This document shows positions 22,490 through 33,239 of a DNA stretch of 64,000 nucleotides, one piece after another (positions within the stretch are counted from its first letter, which is position 1; each line of letters opens with the position of its first letter). Under the pieces are notes generated by a model. The model had not been told where the DNA came from. It did not search any database and saw only the letters and a program-made list of their open reading frames with translations. The translations under genes were made by a program, and so were the position numbers. Origin of the DNA: Steinernema hermaphroditum (Eukaryota; Nematoda; Chromadorea; Rhabditida; Steinernematidae); assembly GCA_030435675.1 (NCBI GenBank), contig CM059623.1, positions 15,894,205 to 15,958,204 on the forward strand. Reading direction: 5' to 3'.

Positions 22490-23687
22490 AAATTTAGGGT
22501 CGCTTTGGAGAAATATTTATTTTGTACAACATTTTTGTGCTGTTTTCTGTAATATTTGTTTATGAAGTCCATAAATGCATTCGGGCTCGCTTTTTAAAGG
22601 GCGTTTTCAAATATCTATATATAGGACCAGTTAGCTGAGCAGTTGTCTTGACCGGATTTGGATGTAATCCGGTTGTTTGCGCCAATTCTAAATCTGCTTG
22701 TGGCTTTGTTTTCCGAAGGGCCGTTGACATTAGCGGACATTATTTTTAGATGCACATTTGGATGGTAATCCTCAAAGTGTGAGGCAGGTGGGCATTGGGC
22801 ACTCCGAGAGGTTGTTTGAGGCCAGAGATGTCCGCTTCGAATTCGACAAGACGACAGAAAAAGACCACTAAATTCTGCGGCATTCAAGTACTCGTTTGCT
22901 AGGCCGGCTATCCAATGTGTGAGTTTCCCTTTTTCATAAAGAACTCAAGAAAATGTTCATTCTCTCAGAAACAAGCAGAGTAAGCGGTCGTTGTTGCGCG
23001 TCGGTGTTGGTGCACTGTTCGCCTCGGTTCCCAGAAAGCATGAAACATCAGGGTTGCCGTGGTTCTATCCATCTGGCCAAGGAGCTGTTCACCACCACCC
23101 GGCAACTCGCAACGCCTTGAGAAGCCGAACTGGTCACAAAGGAATTTGCACCTAGATCGCTGTGATACATCTTCTACTCTCATACCGGAATCATCTGTTA
23201 GCAGCTTTGATGCGCCCGAAATCGCCCTGTGTCGAAGACAGAAGAAGGTGACTGCTGTGCTTCTGTTGTGGGGGCAGCGGAACCGGCTTACTGTACAAGA
23301 GTGCTTCTGCATAGAATGAACATTGGTTCATCACTTCTGCGGGATCATTCGACAGTTCGACCATGCGATCGGGAGCGAACGGTAGTTGGCCGGTGCCTAT
23401 GTTAGATTTCCACACCTGGTGGCTACTAGGACCAGCTGTATTCGATAACAGTCACTGGACGGTGCATTACTACGATAATTTCAGCTGCCACTACATTATT
23501 ACTAGAATTTGGGGAACATCTCTTCGCCTGAACCGAATCCGTGGAAATTTCGACTGATAACAGGGATGAAGTGTTTTTTGACGGATGACCCGGAAATCAA
23601 CTCTACTCATTACTGTTGTCGGCTGCACACAAATGAAAGACGAATTGACATGAGAAAACTCAAATTTATTGTTAAAACAAAAGCACT
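22490..23687. other. Spacer between receptor F and the next minus-strand gene
   Basis: No gene is supported. About 22975-23115 is a minus-orientation fragment of the GC-rich dispersed repeat (CATCAGGGTTGCCGTGG, GGCCAAGGAGCTGTTCACCACC). The TTTATT at 23665-23670 is a candidate polyadenylation signal (AATAAA on the minus strand), 18 bp beyond the stop of the gene ending at 23688. No other structure was seen. Confidence 0.45.
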
Positions 23688-24668
23688 TTACCACACGCGA
23701 GAGCAGAAGCTACAGTGCTTAGAAACGTTGCACGAACACTTCTTGAATGACAGATAAATCCTTTTCTCACATATATAACCAAAACAGTACATCGCCGCCG
23801 ACGTCTGGATGTCATGCTTCAGGTAAAACACATCCTCATTCGTAGATAGTTGAGTCATCGTCTCAAGAAAAGGCGGAGACTCTGGTTGGTGGCCGTACGA
23901 AAGCCTGCATTGGAATTGTCGATCGCTTTTCCAGAATTCGAAGAGTTCTATGATGAACTCCTTGTCCACACGAAACTTTGGTGGCAGGGAAACACGTCTA
24001 TCCTTTCCCTCTCGGATGAAATATCGAACATCTGAAAGGGTGGATGGTGGCCAATCCTCAGCGAGGCGAACGCAAGATAGATGAGGATTGTTGTAGATGT
24101 GGTCCTTCAGAAAGTCCTCTGACTCCGAACCGACGTAGGAAAGGGATACACTATTGAAATAGGCGCGTTTGTAAAATGCTCTGAGAATCAGTTGTGAGAA
24201 GTCGGCGAACTCTTCATGGCTTGCGACGCGTTCGCTGAAACCACTTATGCCCCACTGAGTCCGGGTGAGCTGAAGGTGGCAATTGTTTCCGATGTACTTT
24301 GCAATTTGTGAAAGGAACGTCTGAATCTGTCCTTCTCCGACACGTAAAAGTTCTTCATCCCGGAATTCGCTCGGGGAAGCTGACACGTCACCCACAGAGC
24401 AAATACGCAAATAATGCGGCTTCAGGAGTTGAAACTCAGATGGTTGGATTAGTAACGAGCCACCTCGGCCGGGGCAAAACTCATTAAAATTGAATACGAA
24501 TTCTCCGCCGACTTTTCTTATATCTATGTTGAATTTCCTTCGGTTGTCGACATGGAGCTCTCCTATTCTACTCCACATCGAATCGTCTAGCTTAACGATG
24601 AAGCCCAGGCCACGTTCGCCGAAAAGTCCGATAACAGCGTCGACGAATCGCTGGGGCACGTTGTCCAT
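23688..24668 (-). CDS. Unassigned nematode-type protein, MD-x-VP family member 1
   Basis: A single exon encodes 326 residues, start at 24668. It opens MDNVPQRFVDAVIGLFG, then has a W-containing block (SMWSRIGELHVDNRRKF) near residues 31-47, a middle with regular leucine and phenylalanine spacing, FLKDHIYNNPHLSCVRL near 195-212, and a Cys/His-rich end (KKCSCNVSKHCSFC). The gene at 40184-41137 shares the start, the W-x-x-x-x-x-LH-x-DNR-x-K block, the FVKLHVNEYPYLSHLGL segment and a Cys-rich end (CECGHAKKEC), so they are paralogues. The layout resembles an F-box-like head with FTH-type repeats, but I cannot confirm an F-box. TATAAATA at 24702-24709 is 34 bp before the ATG. Function unknown. Confidence 0.8.
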   Translation of the reverse strand: MDNVPQRFVDAVIGLFGERGLGFIVKLDDSMWSRIGELHVDNRRKFNIDIRKVGGEFVFNFNEFCPGRGGSLLIQPSEFQLLKPHYLRICSVGDVSASPSEFRDEELLRVGEGQIQTFLSQIAKYIGNNCHLQLTRTQWGISGFSERVASHEEFADFSQLILRAFYKRAYFNSVSLSYVGSESEDFLKDHIYNNPHLSCVRLAEDWPPSTLSDVRYFIREGKDRRVSLPPKFRVDKEFIIELFEFWKSDRQFQCRLSYGHQPESPPFLETMTQLSTNEDVFYLKHDIQTSAAMYCFGYICEKRIYLSFKKCSCNVSKHCSFCSRVW

Positions 24669-24701
24669 GATATATGTGGTTGTCGAACGTAGCTATGACG
24701 G

Positions 24702-24709
24702 TATAAATA
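24702..24709 (-). promoter_or_regulatory. Candidate TATA element of the 23688-24668 gene
   Basis: TATAAATA on the plus strand (TATTTATA in gene orientation) lies 34 bp before the ATG. The spacing equals that of similar AT boxes before the proteases at 42780 and 30899. Confidence 0.45.
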
Positions 24710-24829
24710 GGGATCGATCGATGCTTTTTGGGAAACGCATCGGTTTCGCAGTGGTATGGCCGTGGAATGGGTAGTATTCAAAAGTAATGTGGCCTCTACG
24801 AGCTGTTCTGTAGATAAATTTCTCTCGGA

Positions 24830-25530
24830 TCTACTCGGTAAAGAGCTTCTGGTCCAAGTGGACGGAACTACGGCAATTCTGGTGTTCCAAGCCTCCGGAG
24901 AGTTGGGGCGATCACTGCCGGTAACCAGAAAGGCCAAGAATGACCGTTCACTCAACTCATTCGAGCGAACGAGAGAGCGTGGAGTGTTCGACCGACCGAG
25001 CTCACTTACTTACTTTACTTCATGAATCAAAGGCGTTACGCCTTGCATGACACTGGAAATAGACAACAGAGGATATCACTTGTAGACGGCTTCATTCCTG
25101 GCGTGGTGTTGATGTCGAACCGGTCGTAGACGGCGCGCTTCACGGGGCATCTGGGAATCGCGCATCTCCGGAAATGGCGGTGAAACTTCTTCTTCTCGGG
25201 CGTTTGCGGCACAGCGGACGCTTCTGAGCTCGCATATGCTTCGAAAAGATGAGTCACTGGTCCAGAAGTTGCGTTTTCGTCGGTGGTGGCGTCCTAAGAG
25301 CGTCGGCGACCTTCGGGATGACATCGCACGCAGCCGGATTTCTGGCGTCGGACATCTTGTTGTCAGCGGTGGTGGGACTACGGCTTCCGGGTGTCCCAAT
25401 TCCCTCTGGAAGCCGGAAAACTCATACATGCCACAGGGTTTGCTGTCTGACCAACCGGGCGCTCAGAGAGCGACCGGAGGGACCGACCGCTCGCCACCGC
25501 GACACGAGTGAGACCGACCGAGCTCAACCC
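24830..25530 (+). repeat. Two GC-rich dispersed repeat copies with a foldback-like arm between them
   Basis: 24830-25000 and 25365-25515 carry the repeat's ordered words (GAGCTTCTGGTCCAAGTGG, GGAACTACGGCAATTCTGG; then GGGACTACGGCTTCCGGGTG, CACCGCGACACGAGTGAG). Between them, 25021-25052 has ATGAATCAAAGGCGTTACGCCTTGCATGAC, a variant of the foldback arm palindrome. 25040-25352 on the minus strand holds open frames with coding-like composition (see findings). From 25531 to 26090 I see no gene. Confidence 0.55.
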
Positions 25531-26098
25531 GACCATAATAGGTGCTTTGCAGGGCGTAATGCAGTGGATTCAAGAGATAAAACTGGAAACAACTCAGCAA
25601 GTTGTATTCAATTTTTGCGATACATGCATACATCTGATAAAAGAAGGTCTGTTAGCGTCAGACGTCAGCTCGAAAATAGAGGATTAGTGGCTCTACATGT
25701 AGCTAATAATACTTCCCCATAGGGAACGCGTGCGAGGGCCAGATTTAGAATCAACCAAAACAACTAGCTTGTACCCAGATGTGATCAAAGAACTGTCTTG
25801 AATCTCATTGGCTATTTTGTAGCCAAATGCATCGGTAATTCACAGACTCCACTCACAGTCAGATCGTTTTGTATTATTCTATCCTTGTACAACGTGAGGA
25901 GAGGAAACGGAAAAGAAGAATTCCTGGAAGTGTCCGACGTCAATCGAGATCAAACATCGGGGATCAGTAGGCCGAAATGAAGGTATTTTTTTCGTCCAGA
26001 AATATCAGTGGCCCCGTTGGGAACACGTTTGAGAGTGTGTTATATGAAATCCGATCGAATCGGAAATATCGTAGCGGTGTGAGGCTCCGCCTGGATAG

Positions 26099-26106
26099 CG
26101 TATATA
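26099..26106 (+). promoter_or_regulatory. Candidate TATA box upstream of receptor G
   Basis: GTATATAAATGAG lies about 195 bp before the ATG of receptor G. If it is used, transcription would begin near 26130 and leave an outron of about 160 nt ending at the TTCAG just before 26294, as expected for a trans-spliced mRNA. Confidence 0.4.
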
Positions 26107-26301
26107 AATGAGAAGCTGCGCCAGTGGATGTCATTCAGCGGATGCGCCGCTCTCAACCCTCTCTCTCCTCTCGACTCTCATAGACTTTCCCTCGATCCAC
26201 CTAGTGAACTGGCTTTTATGTCATTGCGGGCTCATTAGTACACATGGACGAGTGGTCCAGTTCCTTCTCTAAAGTTAAAGTCTTTTAATTCAGGAACGAC
26301 C

Positions 26302-27547
26302 ATGTCCTACCAATCACATGCTAATTTAACTCACGAGTTCCAGTATGGTAGTGAGCTCCAAGGTCGCGGTTACATGACCCGACTGGACACATTTGTTGGT
26401 CTATCCATTTCGATGGTGAGTAAGTGCTGCGGTCTCTAGTTCATAATGCCTGTTCCAGCTCGCATCTGCGGCTGTAATGGTCGGTTTCTTGAACTTGTAC
26501 GTGATCAAAAAACTGGCCATCTTCCACAACTCTTTTGGAGTCCTCTGGGTCAGCAGGACGATTGGAGAAATCGGAGCGAACATCCCTAACATTTTCTACT
26601 CTGGTCCCGTCACGATTTTGTAAGTTTTTAAGGTGTATGGCATAAGAGTAGTGTCCGATTTTCAGCCAACCGAAAGACATCGATCCGACGGTTGGAATAG
26701 TGGCCTGGACGGTGGCCTTCTTCTTCGGCTTCGAGTCTTGTATAATGGTTCAGTCCGTGTCGGTCAACAGAATGATCGCCGTTTGCTCGCCTCTCAACTA
26801 CGATTACATCTTCTCTAGGCGCGTAACCGGAATCCTCATTACGATTACGTGGTGTGCAGCAGCACTCGTCATCTCACTCTACTACCGTATGCCACTTTTC
26901 CACATAAGTTCATTACTGGAACAATGTATTTAGTTGTGCCATGTAGCCTTCTCGGTTACAGTCCACAGTATCACGAGTACCTCTTCATCAAGTGTTCAGC
27001 GGATTACGACCGCGACTACTCCCTTTTCGCCACCATAGGCAACCGGGGATGCTTCGCTATGTGCAGCTGTGCTTTGATTATGGACATGACCACTCTCACT
27101 AAGATTATCCAGATCAAGGTTACAAACAAGGCAGTGGCTCGGGAGTCTGCTTTCCGTAGGAATGTGCGCTTCTTCGCTCAGGTAGTCATTGTTCCAGTTC
27201 CAAATCTGCTCATCAAAAGTTACAGACAGCCTTTCAAAATATCACCATGATGGGCACACTAGTCTTCCAGGTACTGGCCAACAACAGCAAGGAAAGTGGC
27301 CGTGAAGAGTATTTCATCTTGGCCTACGACACACTCATTCTTACTCAACTAAACAATGGGTTTGTCCCAGATGTTCAGTGATGCCGACTGACAGAAGGAT
27401 TTCAGATTGGCTCTAATTCTCTTCAACCCGGAAGTTCACGAGCTTCTTGGAATCAATTTCTGGTGTTTGAAGAGGAAGATTCTAGAAGGCATATCGACGA
27501 CCGGTACTATGGGCACTTTGGCAAGCTCAGCTAAGATGGACAGCTAA
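26302..27547 (+). CDS. Srx-type chemosensory GPCR, gene G
   Basis: Six exons: 26302-26415, 26459-26619, 26666-26886, 26934-27181, 27226-27359, 27406-27547; 339 residues. AATTCAG ends 8 bp before the ATG. Seven helices and motifs are intact: IFHNSFGVLWVSRTIGEIG, SVNRMIAVCSPLNYDYIF, VPCSLLGYSPQYHEYLF, KAVARESAFRRNVRFFAQ and LILFNPEVHELLG. The SVNRM variant, SRRVTGILITITWCAAALV and FFFGFESC are shared with the inverted gene E. TM2 has the small change IPNIFYSGPVTIL. The tail (STTGTMGTLASSAKMDS) lacks the basic end of B and F. It is the last member of the array in the window; the next gene downstream is an unrelated protease. Confidence 0.88.
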
Positions 27548-27974
27548 GAACGAGGTGCACTGGTTTAAAGAAGAAATACATTTATTTTTGTAAAGCATGC
27601 GTTATCAAAAATTGGTCATTATTTAGCTGTTTGATCTCGTTTGTTTCTGTATTTGTTTATCATATATTTGTGTGATAAAATACGCAGTATACTGCATTGG
27701 GCACCTTAGTATTCGGTTGTAGGTTGTAGGAGAAAAAGGTTGTAGGAGAAAAAGGCCCGGAGAAAAAGAGCAAGCCATAACAGTGACACCAAAACTGGCA
27801 TGGGTACAGCAGTAGGTATAACCCGAAGCCCGAGCATAGCGAAGCTGTGTTTACCTACAGGCATGTAGCGATTTGATTTCCACCCGGTACTTATCAGAGG
27901 TACCAAAGCACTGTCTGTTTGGTTTATGATCTCTGCTCACTTGAGCTGTTAAATATATTTTCACATCGATCAAC

Positions 27975-30899
27975 CTAACAATGACACCAAGAACAGTACT
28001 CCGTATTAGTAGTGAATCCGATTCTCTTCTGGTCGTAGTCGAAGGTGAGACACTCTGCTTGGAGAAGGGGCAATCCGAAGTACCAGTCAGGTCCGAATCC
28101 ATAGGCCTTGGAGTCTTCAAAGTTTACAATGCACTTTCCGTTGGCTAGCGGCTCCTTCTTGTAGATGTACTGCTTGGCGGCAATCTTGATGTTCTTGCCC
28201 TCAATCATTATGTTGAAATCGGGGAGATCGGCGTTGCAGTCGACGACGTAGGAAGTATAGAGACCGTCCCACTGGATCTTGTAGGCGTTCATCATCTGCT
28301 GCAGGAATTTCTTCGGCATGCCGATGTATCCTTTCGTCGACGTCACCACTCCCTGCGCGTGGAAGACCTGCTTGACAGTACCAAAGGTGAAGCCGTTCAG
28401 CTGGAACTGCCAGTTGCTCATGGTGGTGGCAGGAACGTAGTGGGGAGTGGCGCCGGCCAGTTCCTCGAGACACTCGCTTCCCCAGTAGTGACGTCCTTCG
28501 CAGCCGTCGACTCCCATGGTGAGCGAGAATCGCTTAGAGCCGTAGTGCTTGAGGTAGTTGTAGGCGAAGAACTCGCCGGGGAGCTTTTGGAGCGAGGGCC
28601 ATCCGAATCCGACGATTCCGGACTCGCCTCCGGGAAGGAAGCCGTTGCCGGCGCCGAGGGACTTGACGATAAAGGTCGTGTTGGGGAGGTTGAATTGGTC
28701 GTCGGGGAAGGCGCTCTGAAATAATAATAATAAATTCTGGATCACTATTTATTTTGGTTCAAGACAATTCATCGGAAACGTGGACTTTTGCCAAGGTTTA
28801 GTTTGTATATTTGTGCTAACTTTCAGGCCGCGTCCTACATACAACTTGGTGAAGAACGGGTGCCGATCAAGATCCAGCGAGGAGTCCGGCAGGGCGACAC
28901 CATCAGCCCGAAACTCTTCACGGCGACGCTCGAAGAAGTCTTCAGAGAGCTCGAATGGGAAGATTTCGGGATCAACATCAGTGGTACGAAGCTCTCAAAT
29001 CTTCGATTTGCAGACGATATCGCGTTGATCGCCAACACGGAAGAAGAGCTGCAGCAGATGGTGACAGAACTCGACGAAGCGTCCAGAAGAAGCGGTCTTA
29101 GAATGAACCGGGAGAAGACAAAGATTCTGGCCACAGAGGAAGCGTTGATTCGCCTGAACGGAGAAGTAATCGAACAAGTAGAAGCCTTCGTCTACTTGGG
29201 ACAAGAAGTCAGGCTGAGAAGAGACCACTACAAGGAGATCACCCGAAGAATTCAGAGCGGATGGAACGTCTTCAGACGATACACGGACTTCCTGACCTCC
29301 AGAAGCGTTCTGATGCGATGGAAACGAAGACTATTCGACCAGTGCGTTCTTCCCGCCATGCTCTATGGATCCGAAACCTGGTCCCTCACGAAGTCAGCGA
29401 GGAAGAGGCTTGCGACCGCTCAACGACGGATGGAGAGGCGAATGGTCGGAGTCCGTTTAATAGACAGAAAGAGCAACGAGTGGCTCCGGGGCGTCACGAA
29501 GGTAAAGGACATCGACGAAGCCGCAAGAAGAAGAAAGTGGAACTTCGCCTGGAAGATGGCGAACGGAAGCCCGGAAAAGTGGTCCAGCCGACTAGAGGAA
29601 TGGCGTCCCCCCGTGAAGAGGCCCCTCGGAAGACCACGGACCCGATGGATTGATGAGTTCACGAAGAAGCTAGGCAGCAGAAGATGGAAACACCGAGCGC
29701 GACAAGAAGCCAGAGGACATTGGATAAATATGGGGTGCGACAACATGTAATATGTTTGATATCGTAATAAAATTCGTGAAATTCGCTAACTTTGAACTTG
29801 TTTTGAACCTTATACAGGGACCAAAGCTCAAATGACTAAAAAAGACAGACATTGGCTCTATTTAAGCAGACGGCTGATCAGAGATGGGTTCCTATTGGCT
29901 GATACGATTAAGTGAATCGCTGGCGATTGACGATTAATGATTGGTTTCAAACGAATGACGATTGACGATGAATGCTGATTGAAACCAATCAAATCGCCAG
30001 TCGACTGATTGAATCGCCAACCGCTCATCAATCGATTGAATCGGTGCCCATCTTTGTGCCTGAGCACTAACTGCTTGAGCTTAGGCCTAGATGGCACATC
30101 TTTGAGACACCTAGACCTCCCTCTTAAGCCTACGTTTATACTCAGCATATACGTCGGACTTGCCTAACATTAAGTTGAGGAAAAAGTACCGAACACAGAC
30201 ATATAAGACCATCATTCCATTGCTATCTCAAATACAGTATCCATTCCAATATAATGGGGAATGACCCAATTGGCACTGAAAGTACACGGCGTACCTGATG
30301 TTTTCATTGATTCTAAAAGTGTTCCACGTCCCACAGGGACATTATTATTTGTTACATGGTAAGCCTAATAATCCCTAAAGTTGGAGTCCGATTGGGGACC
30401 GTATCTATGGATGCCCTCTTATGAGTCTCAGTAGTTGGGTACGCGCTATAATGATGTGTTCGGTTTCATCAATGTTCATTTTTTGTGCTGTTATGAACGA
30501 TTCGAAATATTAACATGAAGGGGCTGAATGAAATTCAAGGTCCCTTACCTTAACAGTATCCATTCCAGTGCCATTAGATAGTGAGACATAAGTGCTCGAC
30601 AGTTTAGGATTGTAGCAGACGTTGGCCATTCCAGCAGGAGGAGCTGAAGTGTCCGTGCAGAAAACGATCTCCAAGTCGCCCTTGGTAAGATCCACTTCCA
30701 GATCAGGCATCTGCTGCTGGCCGCTTCCCATCGACACCGTCAACGACATCAGACTGACATCGGTGGGATCATGGTGGTAGTGGTTGAGCTGGCTGGGAAG
30801 ACGACGAGTGATCCGAACAGGCGAAATTCGGCGATCGACGGGAGAGGGGGCTGCTAGGCAGCAAGCGAGAAGGACGGCTAAAGAGATGCACCGAAGCAT
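27975..30899 (-). CDS. Secreted aspartic-protease-like protein with degenerate catalytic motifs
   Basis: Minus strand, two exons in phase 0: 30899-30549 and 28715-27975; 363 residues. The start follows a TATA-like box by 35 bp and opens a signal peptide (MLRCISLAVLLACCLAAPSP). Pepsin-like (A1) features: YNPKLSSTY near residue 100, GESGIVGFGWPSL near 140, SLTMGVDGCEG and VVDCNADLPDFNIMIEG in the C-lobe, and FGLPLLQAECLTFDYDQKRIGF near the end. The two Asp-Thr-Gly motifs are not intact: the N-lobe site reads VDLTKGDLEIVF and the C-lobe site GVVTSTKGYIGMP, with no Asp. The N-lobe is short and lacks a recognisable flap tyrosine. I infer an inactive, perhaps binding, protein. The 1.8-kb intron holds an antisense retrotransposon fragment. 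Confidence 0.8.
28788..29753 (+). mobile_element. RTE-like non-LTR retrotransposon, 5'-truncated, antisense in the protease intron
   Basis: A 320-codon open frame with reverse-transcriptase motifs: RGVRQGDTISPKLF near residue 34, the catalytic RFADDIALIA near residue 72, REKTKILA near 110 (motif D/E region), a YLGQEV segment near 137, and the C-terminal GSETWSLTK and GRPRTRWID segments common in RTE-type elements of animals. The endonuclease and the first part of the RT are absent. It ends MGCDNM, followed by TAATATGTTTGATATCGTAATAAA, the same kind of end as the decayed copy at 20295-20505. The frame is still uninterrupted, suggesting a fairly recent insertion. It lies opposite to the host gene. 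The first bases (28788-28826) may not belong to the element. Confidence 0.8.
29920..30000. repeat. Imperfect inverted repeat in the protease intron
   Basis: The outer arms CTGGCGATT (29920-29928) and AATCGCCAG (29992-30000), with inner arms GATTGGTTTCAA (29939-29950) and TTGAAACCAATC (29979-29990), are perfect pairs. The loop carries repeats of GACGATTGACGAT. GATTG/CAATC words continue on both sides to about 30045. It is probably a small decayed foldback or simple-repeat derivative. Confidence 0.6.
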
Positions 30900-30933
30900 G
30901 GTGACTGAAGACGCTAGTCGATTGTGCTCATCA

Positions 30934-30939
30934 TTATAT
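30934..30939 (-). promoter_or_regulatory. Candidate TATA box of the aspartic-protease-like gene
   Basis: On the minus strand GCATATAATGATG places ATATAA 35 bp before the ATG at 30899, implying a very short leader. Confidence 0.5.
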
Positions 30940-33239
30940 GCGTTCGCTATCAGTTCATAGGTTAGTTATCAGTAGTTTCATTTGGCACTGATCACTCGTA
31001 TCGAAATAAACTCTGCAATTAAAGCTGTCGATTTGTGGTGTTCGATTCTTTAGTCCAAAATCGATTGCCAATGGAGTCCATTTTCTTTCAGTTAGCTACA
31101 ACTGAATGATAAGAACATTTTGCACACGGGTGATGTCCAGTTTCTTGATTTCTGTTCATTCATTGTATTGAACAATCATTGTTCATTTTCATATTATATG
31201 TGGAGATATCACCGAGCTTGTTGAAGCGCAGATATTACGCATCATTTCATGATTGGTCCCTATCATTTCGTGATCGAACGCAGACACTAGACGGAACGCA
31301 GACACTTCTTTCAGTCGAGTTAAGGGAACAAAGATTTTGTGTGTGTGAAAAGACGATAATATCACTGCGACCGCTCTTTGTTGCTCGTCCGATACGGCCA
31401 ACAAAGGTGTTTACATAACAAAGAAACAGATAATCTATAAAATTTAAAAGTTTTCAAGCGGGAATAAAATGCTACATATCTAGAATTGATTGTGTAGTGC
31501 ATGGAAAAGAGTCACGGTCTCGACAGTAACCTGTATGTTTTGCTGTTCTATCAGCAAAGAATTGTTACTCGTTTAACGGAGACGCGTTAACTAAAGGGTG
31601 GCGCAAAAAAGGCTAGAAAAAAAATGTAATAGAAATCAGGACTGTACCGTAATACCGTAACCGAAAAGACTAGAGAAACGCAAAATACTTAGTCCAATGC
31701 GATGTCTGATCACTCGTTATTTCCAGGTGTGCGTCAAATGATGCTGAATGTTAAATATGTCATGGATGATATTCAAACGGATTATGTTGAACAACGTCAT
31801 AGAACAATATCATGGATGTATATTATGCTGTCCCTATCGTACTATTGTTACATGACAAGATGGCCGCTCTGTTCACGATCTATCGACGGCAATACACTGT
31901 GCAGGACGTGTCATATTGCCTTAGACAGATACTAATTACACGCTTATATTATTTAACTTTTAACTTTTTGAGGCAATATCCGAGTAGTGCGATCAGCGGT
32001 TTCCTCAGTTTAGAGGAGTGAGCGAAAGCAATTAACCGAAAAGTTGGAAATGCCGTCAATGTTGTACGGGTTGACGGCCTTTTGGGGATGCTGCCTTGAA
32101 TTGCTACCACGCGTGACTTTTGTTCATCGGACGGATGATGAATGGAAATGTTAAACGTCTTTTTCAATGGTGACGCTCCTTTGATGACTCGTGATGCACT
32201 TTCCGAAGCGGTAAGTTTGAATGAACATGCGAATTCCTTAAAACCTCAGAGCAAAAGTCTGATTTTGATGACTTATGACTTTGGGTAAAGTCACGTCGCA
32301 ACAGGTGTTGACCAAAATGCAGAAAATGGATCTGTGACCCGATGACTGATGCAAAAATCTCAGAATACAAAGACGGAAAAACACACCGGGCTGTCTATTC
32401 TCCGTTTGTGTGCTGGGGATTGATAATGTTATTCAATTTCCTTCGCTGTCGATGACCGTTGATGACGTCACATCGGGAGAAGACAAAAAACGGTCGACTG
32501 CGTTTTTTTTGCAAAGGACGTTCCACTCGGCGTCGGGTCTGCGGCGATCGATTGAAAGCCGTTCTGTTGCTGTATAACGTAAATATTTTCAAACCATGAT
32601 GCTTGATCCCAAGTTCGGCTTACTTAACCGCATATTTCAGATAGGAACTAATCGTTATCTCAATGATTACTGTCGATCTTCACGAGAGAAATATTCAACA
32701 AAGTGTAAGTTATGTTAGCCATCATGGGGCATCGGATCGATGTTAGCCACATCGGAACGTAGACGTTCGGTATTGAACATGTGTATCTTATAGCGTTAAC
32801 TCTGAAGCATTATTTTCGGTGAAGTAAAGGTGAACATATGCCGTTAGAAGGTCAGTTTTTCCAATTTGTTCGTTTCCATCGTTGCCGAAAAATCAACTTG
32901 GAAGATCAACATCTCTTTTTCTCTGCCTCTTATTACACCATTCCACAGAAAAGGTCAACTTTTGGCATAGGTTATAAAACCGCATCGGTCTGAGCTTGAT
33001 GATGTGAACAGCGGATCTACAGACGTCACAATGTGACTTGGGCATTGTACGACTGTTTAGGAATTCCGGCCACTTCATCTTGTGCGTATTCTTTCTCAGA
33101 TATCAGTTAGTCAAGCTTATCATCAGATAATTTATGCCAAAAAAAGTGGGATAACTAAATGGAAACGGTAAAAACGGCAGCAAGTTGAACATATTTGTAG
33201 TTGACGACTGCGGGATTCAGGTAAAGCTTTTTTAGGTGA

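Noticed and set aside
28359..28724. 121-codon plus-strand open frame opposite the aspartic-protease exon
   Set aside because: It is the mirror of a GC-biased coding exon on the other strand; Glu/Gly/Val-rich composition is typical of antisense shadows.
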